From positions 36,522 through 100,521 of the forward strand of contig JAAEZZ010000007.1 of assembly GCA_018222605.1 (NCBI GenBank): a stretch of 64,000 nt of DNA, in the 5' to 3' direction. The number at the start of each line of letters is the position of its first letter. Position 1 is the stretch's first letter. The position numbers were made by a program, and so were the translations under genes. Shown piece by piece: positions 25,072 through 34,271 of the stretch. Source of the DNA: Alphaproteobacteria bacterium. GTDB lineage: Bacteria; Pseudomonadota; Alphaproteobacteria; Caulobacterales; Hyphomonadaceae. The notes below the pieces were generated by a model. The model had not been told where the DNA came from, did no database searches, and saw only the letters and a program-made list of their open reading frames with translations.

Positions 25072-26211
25072 ATGAGTGCATTGTTTTCTGACGAACAAAT
25101 CATGATCCGCGACATGGCGCGGAAGTTCGCCGAGGATCAGCTGCTGCCACACTCTGAGGAATGGGACCAGAACAGCCACTTTCCTGTCGACGTGATCAAG
25201 CAGGCGGCCGAGCTTGGCTTTGCCGGTATTTATGTGAAGGAAGATGTCGGCGGCAGCGCCCTGACGCGGACAGATGCGGCCCTGATTTTCGAACAGCTGG
25301 CCTATGGCGATGTTTCCACGGCGGCCTTCATTTCCATCCACAACATGGCCAGTTGGATGATCGACACGTTCGGTTCAGACGAGCAGCGCCAGGCCTGGCT
25401 GCCGCGCCTGACCAGCATGGAATTGATCGCCTCTTATTGCTTAACGGAGCCGGGCGCAGGCTCTGATGCGGCCAGTCTCAAGACGCGCGCTCTGCGCGAG
25501 GGGGATGAGTATGTCATCACCGGCACGAAACAGTTCATTTCCGGCGCTGGCACCTCTGACGTCTATGTCCTGATGGCGCGCACCTCTGATGATGGCGCCA
25601 AAGGCGTCTCTGCCTTCATCATCGAAAAGGATACGCCGGGGCTCAGCTTCGGGGCGAATGAGCGCAAGATGGGCTGGAAAAGCCAACCGACGCGCCAGGT
25701 GATTCTCGACGGCGTGCGCGTGCCTGCCGCAAACCGCATTGGCGAGGAAGGCCACGGCTTCCGCTTCGCCATGGCGGGGCTGGATGGTGGCCGCCTGAAC
25801 ATTGCCGCGGCGGCGCTCGGCGGCGCTCAGCTCGCGCTCGACAAGGCCGTCGCCTATGCCAAGGAGCGCGAACAGTTCGGCAAGCCGATTGCAGACTTCC
25901 AGAACACGCGCTTCAAGCTTGCCGACATGGAAACAGAGCTGCAGGCCGCCCGCGTGATGCTGTACGAGGCCGCCGGCCGGCTCGACGGTAAGACGCCGGA
26001 CGCAACCCGCTGGTGCGCCATGGCGAAGCGCTTTGTCACCGATACCGCCTTCAAGGTGGCGAATGACGCGCTGCAGATTCATGGCGGTTATGGCTATCTG
26101 GCAGACTATGGCGTGGAGCGTATCGTGCGCGATCTGCGCGTGCACCAGATCCTCGAAGGCACGAACGAGATCATGCGCGTCATCATCAGCCGGGACATGC
26201 TGAAAGACTAG
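25072..26211 (+). CDS. Acyl-CoA dehydrogenase, isobutyryl-CoA dehydrogenase-like
   Basis: A 379-residue FAD enzyme introducing a 2,3-double bond in short acyl-CoAs. Family motifs are YCLTEPGAGSDAASLKT, KQFISGAGTSDVYVLMART, QIHGGYGYL and the catalytic Glu362 in LEGTNEIMR, the short/branched-chain position. IHNMASWMID and the overall pattern resemble mammalian ACAD8, so isobutyryl-CoA from valine is the likely substrate. A 3-hydroxyisobutyryl-CoA hydrolase gene lies about 6 kb downstream on the same strand. The stop overlaps the end of the convergent permease gene by four bases. Confidence 0.85.
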   Translation: MSALFSDEQIMIRDMARKFAEDQLLPHSEEWDQNSHFPVDVIKQAAELGFAGIYVKEDVGGSALTRTDAALIFEQLAYGDVSTAAFISIHNMASWMIDTFGSDEQRQAWLPRLTSMELIASYCLTEPGAGSDAASLKTRALREGDEYVITGTKQFISGAGTSDVYVLMARTSDDGAKGVSAFIIEKDTPGLSFGANERKMGWKSQPTRQVILDGVRVPAANRIGEEGHGFRFAMAGLDGGRLNIAAAALGGAQLALDKAVAYAKEREQFGKPIADFQNTRFKLADMETELQAARVMLYEAAGRLDGKTPDATRWCAMAKRFVTDTAFKVANDALQIHGGYGYLADYGVERIVRDLRVHQILEGTNEIMRVIISRDMLKD

Positions 26212-27503
26212 CCCGCCGTGTCGGCTGTCTTCTTGCGTTTGTAGATCCATTCCGCGCCAAAGCAGGTCGCCATGATGCCGCCTGCGATCAGCAAATTCAC
26301 CTTGCTCGTCTGGTAGTTGTGGGCGAGCAGGGCGGCCAGTGCGGCAAAGCACAGAAAGGCGCCAAACCCGGGAATCCATTTTGATCCCGTGATGTCCGCA
26401 GCCTTCCGCATGCCAACCAGATTCACAATGGCGAAGATTAGAAGGAAACCGATACTGCCCGTTGTGGAAATGCTCTCCAGCTTCAGCGTATTGACCAGGA
26501 TCAGCGTTGCGATGGCCGTCAGCATCAGGCCGATGGGCTGGTTCCAGAATTGCGCCGTGAATTCATGCGGCAGTTCATCATCCTCGGCGATCTCATAGCT
26601 GACCCGGCTGCCGCCATAGAGAGAAGCATTGATGGCGGAGAAGGTGGAGATCAGCGCGGCGATGGTGATGATCGTAAAGCCCACCTGGCCCAGCATGGGC
26701 TTGGCGGCCTCGGCCAGCACATAATCCTGCGCGGTCTTGATCTGGTTAAAGGGCAGGGAGCCTACAGTGATGATTGCGATGGCCAGATAGAGCAGGATCA
26801 CGAAAATGACCGAGATATAATAGGCGCGGGCGATATTCTTTTCCGGCGATTTGATGTCCGGCGCGGCATTCGCGATCAGCTCAAATCCCTCATAGGCCAC
26901 GAAGATGATCATGCCTGCCGTCACCAGCGTCAGCGGAGATTCCCAGTGAGACATGTTGAGCTGCCCCAGATTGGCATTGCTCGGCAGGCCCGCCGCGCCG
27001 ATGCCGACAAAGCCGAGCAGAATGATCAGCTTGATGATCACGGCGAAGGACTCGATCGAACCGACAATCTTGATGCTGTAATAATTGATCGCAGTGGCAA
27101 TGATGATGATCGCGCTGGAATAGATGTGCGGGTCCAGTTGCTTGTCGCCGGTAATGGCCCACAAATTTGGCGCGTAGGAGCCAAAGGCAGAGGCATAGAG
27201 CGACAGCATGATGATGTAGCTGACCCAGAGCAGATTGTTGATGCCGCCGCTGAAGACGCCTTTGCCAAAGCCTTCATTGATGAAGCGCACTGTGCCGCCC
27301 CGGTCCGGATAAGCACGCGAGAGGTGTACATAGCTGTAGGAGGTGACCAGCGCGATCAGGCCCGCAAACAGGAAGGCGGCCGGCGTGCCCCCCTTTGCCA
27401 GATCCGCCGCCAGGCCCAGCACGGCAAAGATGCCGCCACCTACCATGCCGCCAATGCCAATGGAGACCGCTTCGCGCAGGCCGATCTTGCTGTCATCTGC
27501 CAT
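26208..27503 (-). CDS. APC-family amino acid permease
   Basis: A 431-residue transporter with about twelve hydrophobic helices. The N-terminal SIGIGGMVGGGIFAVLG is the APC helix-1 motif with its substrate-binding glycine break. Further segments are YVHLSRAYPDRGGTVRFI and FVAYEGFELIANAAPD, the latter covering helix 6. It ends convergently with the acyl-CoA dehydrogenase gene, and branched-chain amino acids would suit that neighbour, though specificity cannot be read. The start at 27503 is followed at once by an Asp/Ser/Lys-rich tail and helix 1. Confidence 0.87.
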   Translation of the reverse strand: MADDSKIGLREAVSIGIGGMVGGGIFAVLGLAADLAKGGTPAAFLFAGLIALVTSYSYVHLSRAYPDRGGTVRFINEGFGKGVFSGGINNLLWVSYIIMLSLYASAFGSYAPNLWAITGDKQLDPHIYSSAIIIIATAINYYSIKIVGSIESFAVIIKLIILLGFVGIGAAGLPSNANLGQLNMSHWESPLTLVTAGMIIFVAYEGFELIANAAPDIKSPEKNIARAYYISVIFVILLYLAIAIITVGSLPFNQIKTAQDYVLAEAAKPMLGQVGFTIITIAALISTFSAINASLYGGSRVSYEIAEDDELPHEFTAQFWNQPIGLMLTAIATLILVNTLKLESISTTGSIGFLLIFAIVNLVGMRKAADITGSKWIPGFGAFLCFAALAALLAHNYQTSKVNLLIAGGIMATCFGAEWIYKRKKTADTAG

Positions 27504-27700
27504 GAGTCTTGTCTTCCATTCAGCCGCCTTGGGGCAAGGATATAGGCGGTGTTGCTGGAAACGGCCACATCAGCCTGCCTGGCGATCTTCCGCAAGCGTG
27601 CGAACATGCTCCCATAGAAGGCATCGCTGCTGCAATTGTACTGGAAAGGATTTGAACCCTGTCGCAATCTGCGGCACCGTGCAGGCGGTGTTTTCAGATC

Positions 27701-27708
27701 GGGAGAGG
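27701..27708 (+). promoter_or_regulatory. Ribosome site that fixes a GTG start
   Basis: GGGAGAGG, six bases before the GTG at 27715. It is the only strong ribosome site near the 5' end of the metalloprotease gene, and the GTG is followed at once by an export signal. Confidence 0.65.
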
Positions 27709-27714
27709 TATTTC

Positions 27715-30225
27715 GTGCGGGGTTTCAAAGGTCTTGTAATGGCGCTGCTGTCAGCGCTGATCCTTCCGGTGGCGGCTGCCCAGTCGGCTGGCTGGACAAA
27801 GGAAACAGTGAAACTGGTCCACAAGGACGGCTTTGTGGATCTCTATCTGGATAATGACGGCGGGCGGGTTCTCGCGGCTTTCCCGGCGCCGGATGAAGAG
27901 GGCGTCTCGTTGCGCGCGATCCATTCCAGCGGTCTGACGGCAGGGCTCGGCTCCAACCCGATTGGCCTTGACCGGGGGCTTGGGGATGGCGGGGTCATTC
28001 TGGCCTTTCGCAAGATGGGCAACAAGCTGGTCGCTCAGCAGGAGAACTGGTCCTACCGCGCCACGGCTGACAATCCGCGTGAACGTAAATCCGTACGCGA
28101 ATCCTTCGCGCAGAGCTTCCTCTGGTCCGGTGAGATCATCGGCACGGGCGCAGACGGCGAACTGCTGGTCGATATGTCCGGCTTCCTGACACGGGACGCG
28201 CTGGATGTGCGCGCCTCACTAAAGCGTCACCCGCAGGGCGGATCGTTCCAGTTGTCGCAAAACCTCTCCATGCCGGATGTTTCTGCCGCGCTGGCCTTTC
28301 CGGACAATGTGGAGTTCGACGCCTTCCTGACCCTGATAAGTGATGACCCGAAATCGGAAGTCTGGGCCACGGCGGCGGATCCGCGCTCTGTCACGTTGGT
28401 GCAGCACACCTCGCTCGTGCGCCTGCCGGATGATGGCTACACCCCGCGCATGTTCGATCCGCGCAGCGGCACCATCGACATGCCCTTCTATGATTTCTCC
28501 GCCCCGCTATCCGGGCAGGTGCGCCAGGCCTTCGCGCGCCGGTTCCGCCTTGAGAAGCAGGACCCGTCAGCAGAGAGCAGCCCGGCTAGGGAGCCGATTG
28601 TCTTCTATGTGGACTCCGGCGCGCCCAAGGAAATCCGCGACGCGCTGATCGAAGGCGCGTCCTGGTGGGCAGAAGCCTTTGAGGCCGCAGGCTTTCCGGA
28701 CTCCTACCGCGTTGAGGTTCTGCCCGAAGGCGCGCATCCGCTGGACGTGCGCTATAATGTGATCCAATGGGTGCATCGCCAGACACGGGGCTGGTCCTAT
28801 GGCGGCGGCGTGGCTGACCCGCGTACGGGCGAGATGCTGAAGGCCAATGTCATCCTCGGCAGCCAGCGCGTGCGTCAGGACCGGATGATCTTTGAAGGCC
28901 TTGCTGGAGCCTCCAAAACCGGAACCGGCGCGGCGGATGATCCGGTGGAGATTTCCCTCTCCCGCATTCGCCAACTGGCGGCCCATGAAGTGGGGCATAC
29001 ACTCGGCTTTGCCCACAATTTTGCGGCGTCCACGAACAATCGCGCCTCGGTGATGGATTATCCCGCGCCGCTGGTCTGGGTGGGGCAGGATGGCAATCTG
29101 GATTTCTCGGATGCCTATGACACCGGCATCGGCGTTTGGGACAAGGTCGCCACCATGTGGCTCTATAATCAGTACGCACCCGGTACGGATGAAAAAGCAG
29201 CAGGCGATGAATTGCTGAAATCCGCCTATGCCAGCGGCCTGCGCTTTGTCGACGATCCGCAGGGGCGCGGCGTCGGCACGGCCCACCCCTATGCCAGTGT
29301 CTGGGACAATGGCGCAGACCCCGTGGCCGCACTGATCGAAGCGATGCGGGTGCGCAAGGTGGCGTTGGACCGGTTCGGCCTGGACTCCGTGCGCGCTGAC
29401 CAGCCAACCTCTCATCTGCGCGCCGTTATCGTACCGGTCTATCTGTATCACCGCTATCAGATCGCGGCGGCTTCCAAGATGATTGGCGGCTATGAATTCC
29501 GCTATTCCGAGAAAGGCGATGGTGGCGAGCGTGGGAAGGTCGTGCCTGCAGACCAGCAACGCGGCGCGCTTTCGACGCTGGTCGACACGTTGGACCCGGC
29601 TGTGTTGGACCTGCCGGATTCCACGCTGAATCTGCTCACCCCGGCGCTTGGCTCCTTCGGTTCGGGCAGTGGCGGCGCGGAGTACTTCCCCGGCACAACG
29701 GGCGCGCAGTTTGACCTGCTGACCGCCGCAGACACAGCTGCCACCGAAACGCTGACTGCCTTGCTGCATCCGGCCCGTATTGGCCGTCTGGTCGAGCAGG
29801 AGCGCCGCAATGCGGGTGCGCTGACCTATGAAGACGTGCTGCGCGAAATTGAGCAGGCCCTGTTCGAGGATGCAAAGACACCGCGTCAGGCGGAAATCCT
29901 GCGCCGCGAACAGATGCGCTATGTGTCCATGCTGATTGATATGGCGGCGGGTGGTCAGGCCACGCCGGAAATCACGGCCCGTACTAATGCCTATCTCAGC
30001 GCGCTGGGCCGCCGGGTTGTCTCTCGTTCGCGCAAGGCAGACCCGCTGGATGTGGCAACGCGTGACGAGATTGCCCGCCGCGTGCTGGCGCATCTGGACC
30101 GTCCGAGCCAGCCGGCGCTGCCGGTCTCGCCCGCTGTCGATGTCCCGCCGGGCAGCCCCATAGGCGCTGGCGCCGCAGAAGCGTGCTGGCATTGTGATAC
30201 CAAGCTGCTGACAGAGGAGCCGTAA
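27715..30225 (+). CDS. Secreted zinc-dependent metalloprotease (DUF5117/DUF5118 type)
   Basis: An 836-residue exported protease. A short signal (VRGFKGLVMALLSALILP to AAAQ) is followed by N-terminal domains of the DUF5118/DUF5117 kind and a metzincin-like catalytic core. The zinc motif is HEVGHTLGFAH with His424, Glu425, His428 and His434. A downstream Met in VMDYPAP is in the place of the metzincin Met-turn. The C-terminal part is helical and ends near a CWHCDTK segment. The GTG start is chosen from the ribosome site at 27701. The frame stays open back to 27343, but that part runs antisense to the permease gene. The AidB-like gene follows after 21 bases, so the two may share a transcript. 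Confidence 0.87.
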   Translation: MRGFKGLVMALLSALILPVAAAQSAGWTKETVKLVHKDGFVDLYLDNDGGRVLAAFPAPDEEGVSLRAIHSSGLTAGLGSNPIGLDRGLGDGGVILAFRKMGNKLVAQQENWSYRATADNPRERKSVRESFAQSFLWSGEIIGTGADGELLVDMSGFLTRDALDVRASLKRHPQGGSFQLSQNLSMPDVSAALAFPDNVEFDAFLTLISDDPKSEVWATAADPRSVTLVQHTSLVRLPDDGYTPRMFDPRSGTIDMPFYDFSAPLSGQVRQAFARRFRLEKQDPSAESSPAREPIVFYVDSGAPKEIRDALIEGASWWAEAFEAAGFPDSYRVEVLPEGAHPLDVRYNVIQWVHRQTRGWSYGGGVADPRTGEMLKANVILGSQRVRQDRMIFEGLAGASKTGTGAADDPVEISLSRIRQLAAHEVGHTLGFAHNFAASTNNRASVMDYPAPLVWVGQDGNLDFSDAYDTGIGVWDKVATMWLYNQYAPGTDEKAAGDELLKSAYASGLRFVDDPQGRGVGTAHPYASVWDNGADPVAALIEAMRVRKVALDRFGLDSVRADQPTSHLRAVIVPVYLYHRYQIAAASKMIGGYEFRYSEKGDGGERGKVVPADQQRGALSTLVDTLDPAVLDLPDSTLNLLTPALGSFGSGSGGAEYFPGTTGAQFDLLTAADTAATETLTALLHPARIGRLVEQERRNAGALTYEDVLREIEQALFEDAKTPRQAEILRREQMRYVSMLIDMAAGGQATPEITARTNAYLSALGRRVVSRSRKADPLDVATRDEIARRVLAHLDRPSQPALPVSPAVDVPPGSPIGAGAAEACWHCDTKLLTEEP

Positions 30226-30246
30226 GCGCTCCACAGGGAGACCCGC

Positions 30247-31902
30247 ATGACGCATTATCATCCGCAGGCAGAGCTGGAGACGCACACTGTCTCCAATCAG
30301 CCAAAGCCATTTGGCGACGTAAACCTGTTCGCCACGGACCGGGCTCTGATAGGCGCGGTGGAGGCAGCTGGTGGCAGTGCCCATGCCGGGCATCTATCGG
30401 CATTCGGGGCAAAATGCGGCGCGTTCGAAACGCTCGAATGGGCGCGTCAGGCGCAGGAGAGCCCGCCCAGGCTGAAAAGCTTTGATCGCTATGGATATCG
30501 GCTGGACGAGGTGGAATTTCACCCTGCCTATCACAAGCTGATGGCCATGGCGCTGGACAATGGCCTGTCGGCCGGGGCGTGGACGCGGCCGCAGGCGGGC
30601 CATGTGCTGCACGGCGCGATGATGATCCTGATGAACCAGGCCGATGCGGGCGTGACATGTCCCATGTCCATGACCTATGCCTCCGTTCCGGCCCTGATGG
30701 CGGAGCCGTCCGTGGCCGAAACCTGGGTGCCGCGGGTCAAGGCATCTTCCTATGACGGACGGTTCCTGCCGGCGGATCAGAAGACCGGCGTCACTATCGG
30801 CATGGCGATGACGGAAAAACAGGGCGGCAGTGATGTGCGTGCGAACACAACCCGCGCTGTGCCGGACGGGCAGGGTGATTACATCCTGACCGGCCATAAA
30901 TGGTTCTGCTCCGCGCCCATGTCCGACGCCTTCCTGACGCTGGCCTATACCGAAGACGGGCTGACCTGTTTCCTCGTGCCGCGCTGGCGGCCGGATGGCA
31001 CGCGCAATAGCATCCACATCATGCGCCTGAAGGACAAGATGGGCGACAAGTCCAATGCGTCTTCAGAGATTGAGTATCACGGTGCCTGGGCCCAGCGCGT
31101 CGGCCCGGAGGGGCGGGGTGTGCGGACAATTATCGAGATGGTTCAGCATACGCGCTATGACTGCATCCTCGGCTCAACGGGCGGCATGCGCGCGGCGCTG
31201 GTGCAGGCGCTGTGGCACACCTCCCAGCGGCGTGTGTTCCAGAAGACGCTGCAGGACCAACCCGCCATGCGCGCCGTGCTGGCAGATCTGGTGATCGAGA
31301 GTGAAGCGGCCACCGCCATTGCCTTGCGCATCGGGGCAAGCCTGGACCGCGCTGCGGAAAATGCGCGCGAAGCCGCCTTCATGCGGCTGGCGACGCCGAT
31401 TGCGAAATACTGGGTCTGCAAGCGCCAGCCGGGTTTTGTCTATGAGACGCTCGAATGCCATGGCGGCGCGGGCTATGTGGAAGAGGGGCCGATGCCGCGC
31501 CTCTTCCGTCAGTCGCCGCTGAATGCGATCTGGGAAGGCAGCGGCAATGTTATCGCGCTGGACGTGCTGCGCGCGCTGTCACGCGAACCGGACAGTCTGG
31601 AGGCCGTGCAGGCGGAGTTGAAAAAGCCGCTCGGCGCGCACCGTTTCTATGATGCGCATGTTCGGGCCCTGTCAGACTATCTGCAGCCTGGCAGCCTGCA
31701 TGAGGGGCGCGCCCGCGCCTTCGCGCAGGATATGGCCCTCGCCCTGCAGGCAGCTGCGCTTCGCGGCTCTGCGCCGGACTTTGTGTTTGAGGCCTTCTGC
31801 CTTCAGCGGCTGGACCCGTCCCGCAAGGGGCTGATGTATGGCGATATCGCAGAGGGCGTCGATCAGGCGCGCCTGATCGAGCGGGCGATGCCAGTGGCGT
31901 GA
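30247..31902 (+). CDS. Acyl-CoA dehydrogenase-like flavoprotein of the AidB type
   Basis: A 551-residue protein of the AidB/isovaleryl-CoA-dehydrogenase-like family. The N-terminal half contains MTEKQGGSDVRANTTRA, typical of AidB, and WFCSAPMSDAFLTLAY. The C-terminal part contains LECHGGAGYVEEGPMPRLFRQSPLNAIWEGSGNV. In Escherichia coli AidB is induced by alkylating agents and binds DNA, but acyl-CoA activity is weak and the true role is debated. No ada or alkB gene is near. It follows the metalloprotease gene by 21 bases. Confidence 0.83.
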   Translation: MTHYHPQAELETHTVSNQPKPFGDVNLFATDRALIGAVEAAGGSAHAGHLSAFGAKCGAFETLEWARQAQESPPRLKSFDRYGYRLDEVEFHPAYHKLMAMALDNGLSAGAWTRPQAGHVLHGAMMILMNQADAGVTCPMSMTYASVPALMAEPSVAETWVPRVKASSYDGRFLPADQKTGVTIGMAMTEKQGGSDVRANTTRAVPDGQGDYILTGHKWFCSAPMSDAFLTLAYTEDGLTCFLVPRWRPDGTRNSIHIMRLKDKMGDKSNASSEIEYHGAWAQRVGPEGRGVRTIIEMVQHTRYDCILGSTGGMRAALVQALWHTSQRRVFQKTLQDQPAMRAVLADLVIESEAATAIALRIGASLDRAAENAREAAFMRLATPIAKYWVCKRQPGFVYETLECHGGAGYVEEGPMPRLFRQSPLNAIWEGSGNVIALDVLRALSREPDSLEAVQAELKKPLGAHRFYDAHVRALSDYLQPGSLHEGRARAFAQDMALALQAAALRGSAPDFVFEAFCLQRLDPSRKGLMYGDIAEGVDQARLIERAMPVA

Positions 31903-31970
31903 CATCACACAACCATAACCGGAGTGTCGAGAAACACTCTGAGGCGTGGGATCTGCGTTTTATACTGGGG

Positions 31971-32231
31971 CTAGATAAACTCGATGCCGGTTTCGCGGCC
32001 GCTCTGCCAGCGGCGCAGGCACGGGCGTGCGCGTTTCTGGCGGGCAATGCGAATGGAGAACTCTTCCGGCAGGTCCATGCCGTTCGGCGTAACGATCCGC
32101 GCGCCCCCGGAGGAGATATCACGGATCTCGCACTGGACGGATTTGAACAGGCCCAGCTTCAGAATGCCCTTTTCAATCACCGGCGTGCGGCGGCCGCGTT
32201 GATCTGGCCCGGATGCATCATGTTCTCTCAT
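31971..32231 (-). CDS. Small PilZ-like protein
   Basis: An 86-residue protein that looks like a minimal PilZ domain: CEIRDISSGGARI is the second PilZ motif (D-x-S-x2-G) and GIEFI is the final strand. The first motif, normally RxxxR for cyclic-di-GMP, is represented only by RGRRT near residues 12-16, so nucleotide binding is doubtful. It stands alone on the minus strand between two plus-strand genes. A role in surface behaviour would be typical of the family but is inferred. Confidence 0.7.
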   Translation of the reverse strand: MREHDASGPDQRGRRTPVIEKGILKLGLFKSVQCEIRDISSGGARIVTPNGMDLPEEFSIRIARQKRARPCLRRWQSGRETGIEFI

Positions 32232-32413
32232 GATCAGGACTTATACCTAACATGTGTAAACATTCGCGAATTGGGAATTTCGCGAATTCAAGAATCTCGT
32301 TCGGATATTGTTAAGAATTGCCCCGCGGGCAGACTTGATTGCGCTGACATCAGCGGTAGGTGTACGGGCTACGAAACACACGCCAGTCAGAGGCGATATC
32401 AAAGGGATGTATT

Positions 32414-33478
32414 ATGTCGGATGAAGTATCGGTAAGTGTGCGAAAAGGCGTTGGGCATATCACCTTGACCCGGCCCAAGGCTTTGCATGCCCTGAACGCC
32501 CCGATGTGCGAAACCATTCTGGCGGCGCTGGAGCGCTGGGCCGATGACCAGACGGTTTATCTCGTCATGATCGACCATCAGGATGATACGCGCGGTTTCT
32601 GCGCAGGCGGGGACATTCGCATGCTGGCCGAAAGCGGGCAGGGCGATGCCAGCGAGGCGCGCGCCTTCTTCAATGTCGAATACCGCATGAATGCTTCGCT
32701 TCAGTCTTTCCCCAAGCCTGTGCTGGCCATTGCCGATGGCGTGACCATGGGCGGCGGCGTGGGCCTGTCTGTGCATGGCTCTCACTGCATCGCGACAGAG
32801 CGCACCGTGTTCGCCATGCCGGAGACCGGGATCGGCCTGTTCCCGGATGTCGGCGGGGGCTGGTTCCTGCCGCGCCTGGCGGGAGAGCTGGGCACCTGGC
32901 TGGCGCTGACGGGTGCGCGCCTGAAGGGCGCAGACGTGGCCGCCGCGAAAGTGGCAACGCATTACCTGCCATCCGAACTGGTGCCCAATCTGAAGACACA
33001 GATTGCCGGGGCGGACTTCTCCGTTGGCGCGGCCGAAATGCTGAACGAGATCCTGCGCGGGCTTACCCATGCCGTGCCGGCGGGCAGCTTTGAAGAGCAT
33101 CGTGACATCATGGATGCGTGCTTTTCCAAGGAGACCGCCGAAGAGATCGTCGCCGCACTGCAGGCCGAAGGTGGCGACTGGGCATTGAAACAGGCGGAGA
33201 CGATCCGCACCAAGTCTCCTGAGACGGTCAAGGTCGCACTGCGCCAGGTCCGCGAGGGCGGCAAGCTGGATAAGTTTGAAGACAATATGCGGATGGAATA
33301 TCGCATTGGCTGGCGCAAGGTGCAGAGCCATGACTTCATCGAAGGCGTGCGCGCGGTGATCATCGACAAGGACAACGCGCCGAACTGGAATCCGCCCACG
33401 CTGGAACAGGTCAGCGACGCAGATGTGGCCCGCTATTTTGAGCCACTGGGCGACAATGAGCTGATCTTCGGGGACTGA
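32414..33478 (+). CDS. 3-hydroxyisobutyryl-CoA hydrolase-like enzyme (crotonase fold)
   Basis: A 354-residue crotonase-superfamily protein of the HIBCH branch, which releases 3-hydroxyisobutyrate from its CoA ester in valine degradation. The oxyanion segments GFCAGGDIR (about 61-69) and MGGGVGLSVHG are present. MPETGIGLFPDVGGGWFLPRL matches the HIBCH active-site block with its Glu and Asp almost exactly, and the C-terminal half is long as in HIBCH rather than in simple enoyl-CoA hydratases. The ATG at 32414 follows AAAGGGAT. It pairs functionally with the isobutyryl-CoA dehydrogenase-like gene at 25072. Confidence 0.87.
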   Translation: MSDEVSVSVRKGVGHITLTRPKALHALNAPMCETILAALERWADDQTVYLVMIDHQDDTRGFCAGGDIRMLAESGQGDASEARAFFNVEYRMNASLQSFPKPVLAIADGVTMGGGVGLSVHGSHCIATERTVFAMPETGIGLFPDVGGGWFLPRLAGELGTWLALTGARLKGADVAAAKVATHYLPSELVPNLKTQIAGADFSVGAAEMLNEILRGLTHAVPAGSFEEHRDIMDACFSKETAEEIVAALQAEGGDWALKQAETIRTKSPETVKVALRQVREGGKLDKFEDNMRMEYRIGWRKVQSHDFIEGVRAVIIDKDNAPNWNPPTLEQVSDADVARYFEPLGDNELIFGD

Positions 33479-33537
33479 ACGGGTAGACATCGCCTTGCTT
33501 CCCGAGTGTAAACGCTACAGCAGTTCAGGGAGCAGAT

Positions 33538-34230
33538 ATGCGCGGTCAGGTATTGAAAACAGACTCCGGTAACGGACAGGGGCTCATCCTTGGGGATGAT
33601 GGAGTTCGTTACAGCTTTTCCCAGCAGGAAGCCCGGGACGGTAACCGCCTTGTGCCCGGACATATCGTGGACTTTGTGCCGGCGGGCGAAGAGGCGCGAG
33701 ACATATACTTGTTGGGGGCTGGTCATGCCTCTGCGCCCTCAGCGGCCCAGCCCAGCTATGTTCATCCCGCGAATACTTACACGCCGCCAATGGCGCAGAA
33801 GAGTGAAGGCATCTTCACTTACTTCCTGAAGGCGATTTCTGTGCGGTATTTCAAGTTTACCGGGCGTGCGCGCCGTCAGGAGTATTGGGGCTATGTCCTG
33901 TTTTACTGGCTCGTGATGGTGATGGCTTTTGTCGTCGATGTCATGCTGATGGCCAGCCTTGTTGGTATGGATTCCGGCGCGGACGCCTTCTTCGTGCCGA
34001 TCTTCACTATATTGTGGGCCCTATACAATATCATTCCCGGCATTTCGGTCACTGTGCGCCGCCTGCATGATCAGGATCTGTCGGGCTGGATGTATTTGCT
34101 TAACTTCATTCCCTATATCGGCTGGTTCATTGTGATGATCTTCATGTTCATCGATAGTCGTGCAGAGCCGAACACGCATGGGCCCAGCCCGAAGTATGGC
34201 ATTCGCAGCACAGCCGACACATTTGCCTGA
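33538..34230 (+). CDS. DUF805 membrane protein with an N-terminal cold-shock-like domain
   Basis: A 230-residue protein in two parts. Residues 1-60 (GQVLKTDSGNGQGLI, DDGVRYSF, HIVDFVP) follow the pattern of an OB-fold cold-shock-like module. After a Pro/Ser/Ala linker (about 62-85) comes a DUF805 domain. In it, YFKFTGRARRQEYWGYVLF precedes the helices, and VRRLHDQDLSGWMYLLNFIPYIGW is the diagnostic C-terminal motif. DUF805 proteins are small inner-membrane proteins of unknown function. The start is taken at the ATG after a GGGAG site. Confidence 0.8.
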   Translation: MRGQVLKTDSGNGQGLILGDDGVRYSFSQQEARDGNRLVPGHIVDFVPAGEEARDIYLLGAGHASAPSAAQPSYVHPANTYTPPMAQKSEGIFTYFLKAISVRYFKFTGRARRQEYWGYVLFYWLVMVMAFVVDVMLMASLVGMDSGADAFFVPIFTILWALYNIIPGISVTVRRLHDQDLSGWMYLLNFIPYIGWFIVMIFMFIDSRAEPNTHGPSPKYGIRSTADTFA

Positions 34231-34245
34231 GCGAATACTACAGAC

Positions 34246-34254
34246 TTATCCACA
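34246..34254 (+). promoter_or_regulatory. Single DnaA-box-like 9-mer
   Basis: TTATCCACA, a perfect match to the strict DnaA box, in the intergenic region upstream of the LdtR-like gene. Only one copy is present and no AT-rich unwinding region follows, so it is not evidence of an origin. It could allow DnaA to affect the neighbouring promoter. Confidence 0.35.
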
Positions 34255-34271
34255 ATTCAGCGCCTTGAAAT

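Noticed and set aside
24469..25341. Longer start for the acetyltransferase
   Set aside because: The extension overlaps the start of the divergent acyl-CoA dehydrogenase and has no family similarity.
28567..30393. A 608-codon open frame opposite the metalloprotease
   Set aside because: It has no recognisable motif and is the reverse complement of a gene with a proven zinc motif and ribosome site.
34246..34254. Replication origin suggested by a perfect DnaA box
   Set aside because: Only a single box is present, without clusters, an AT-rich unwinding region or origin-linked genes.
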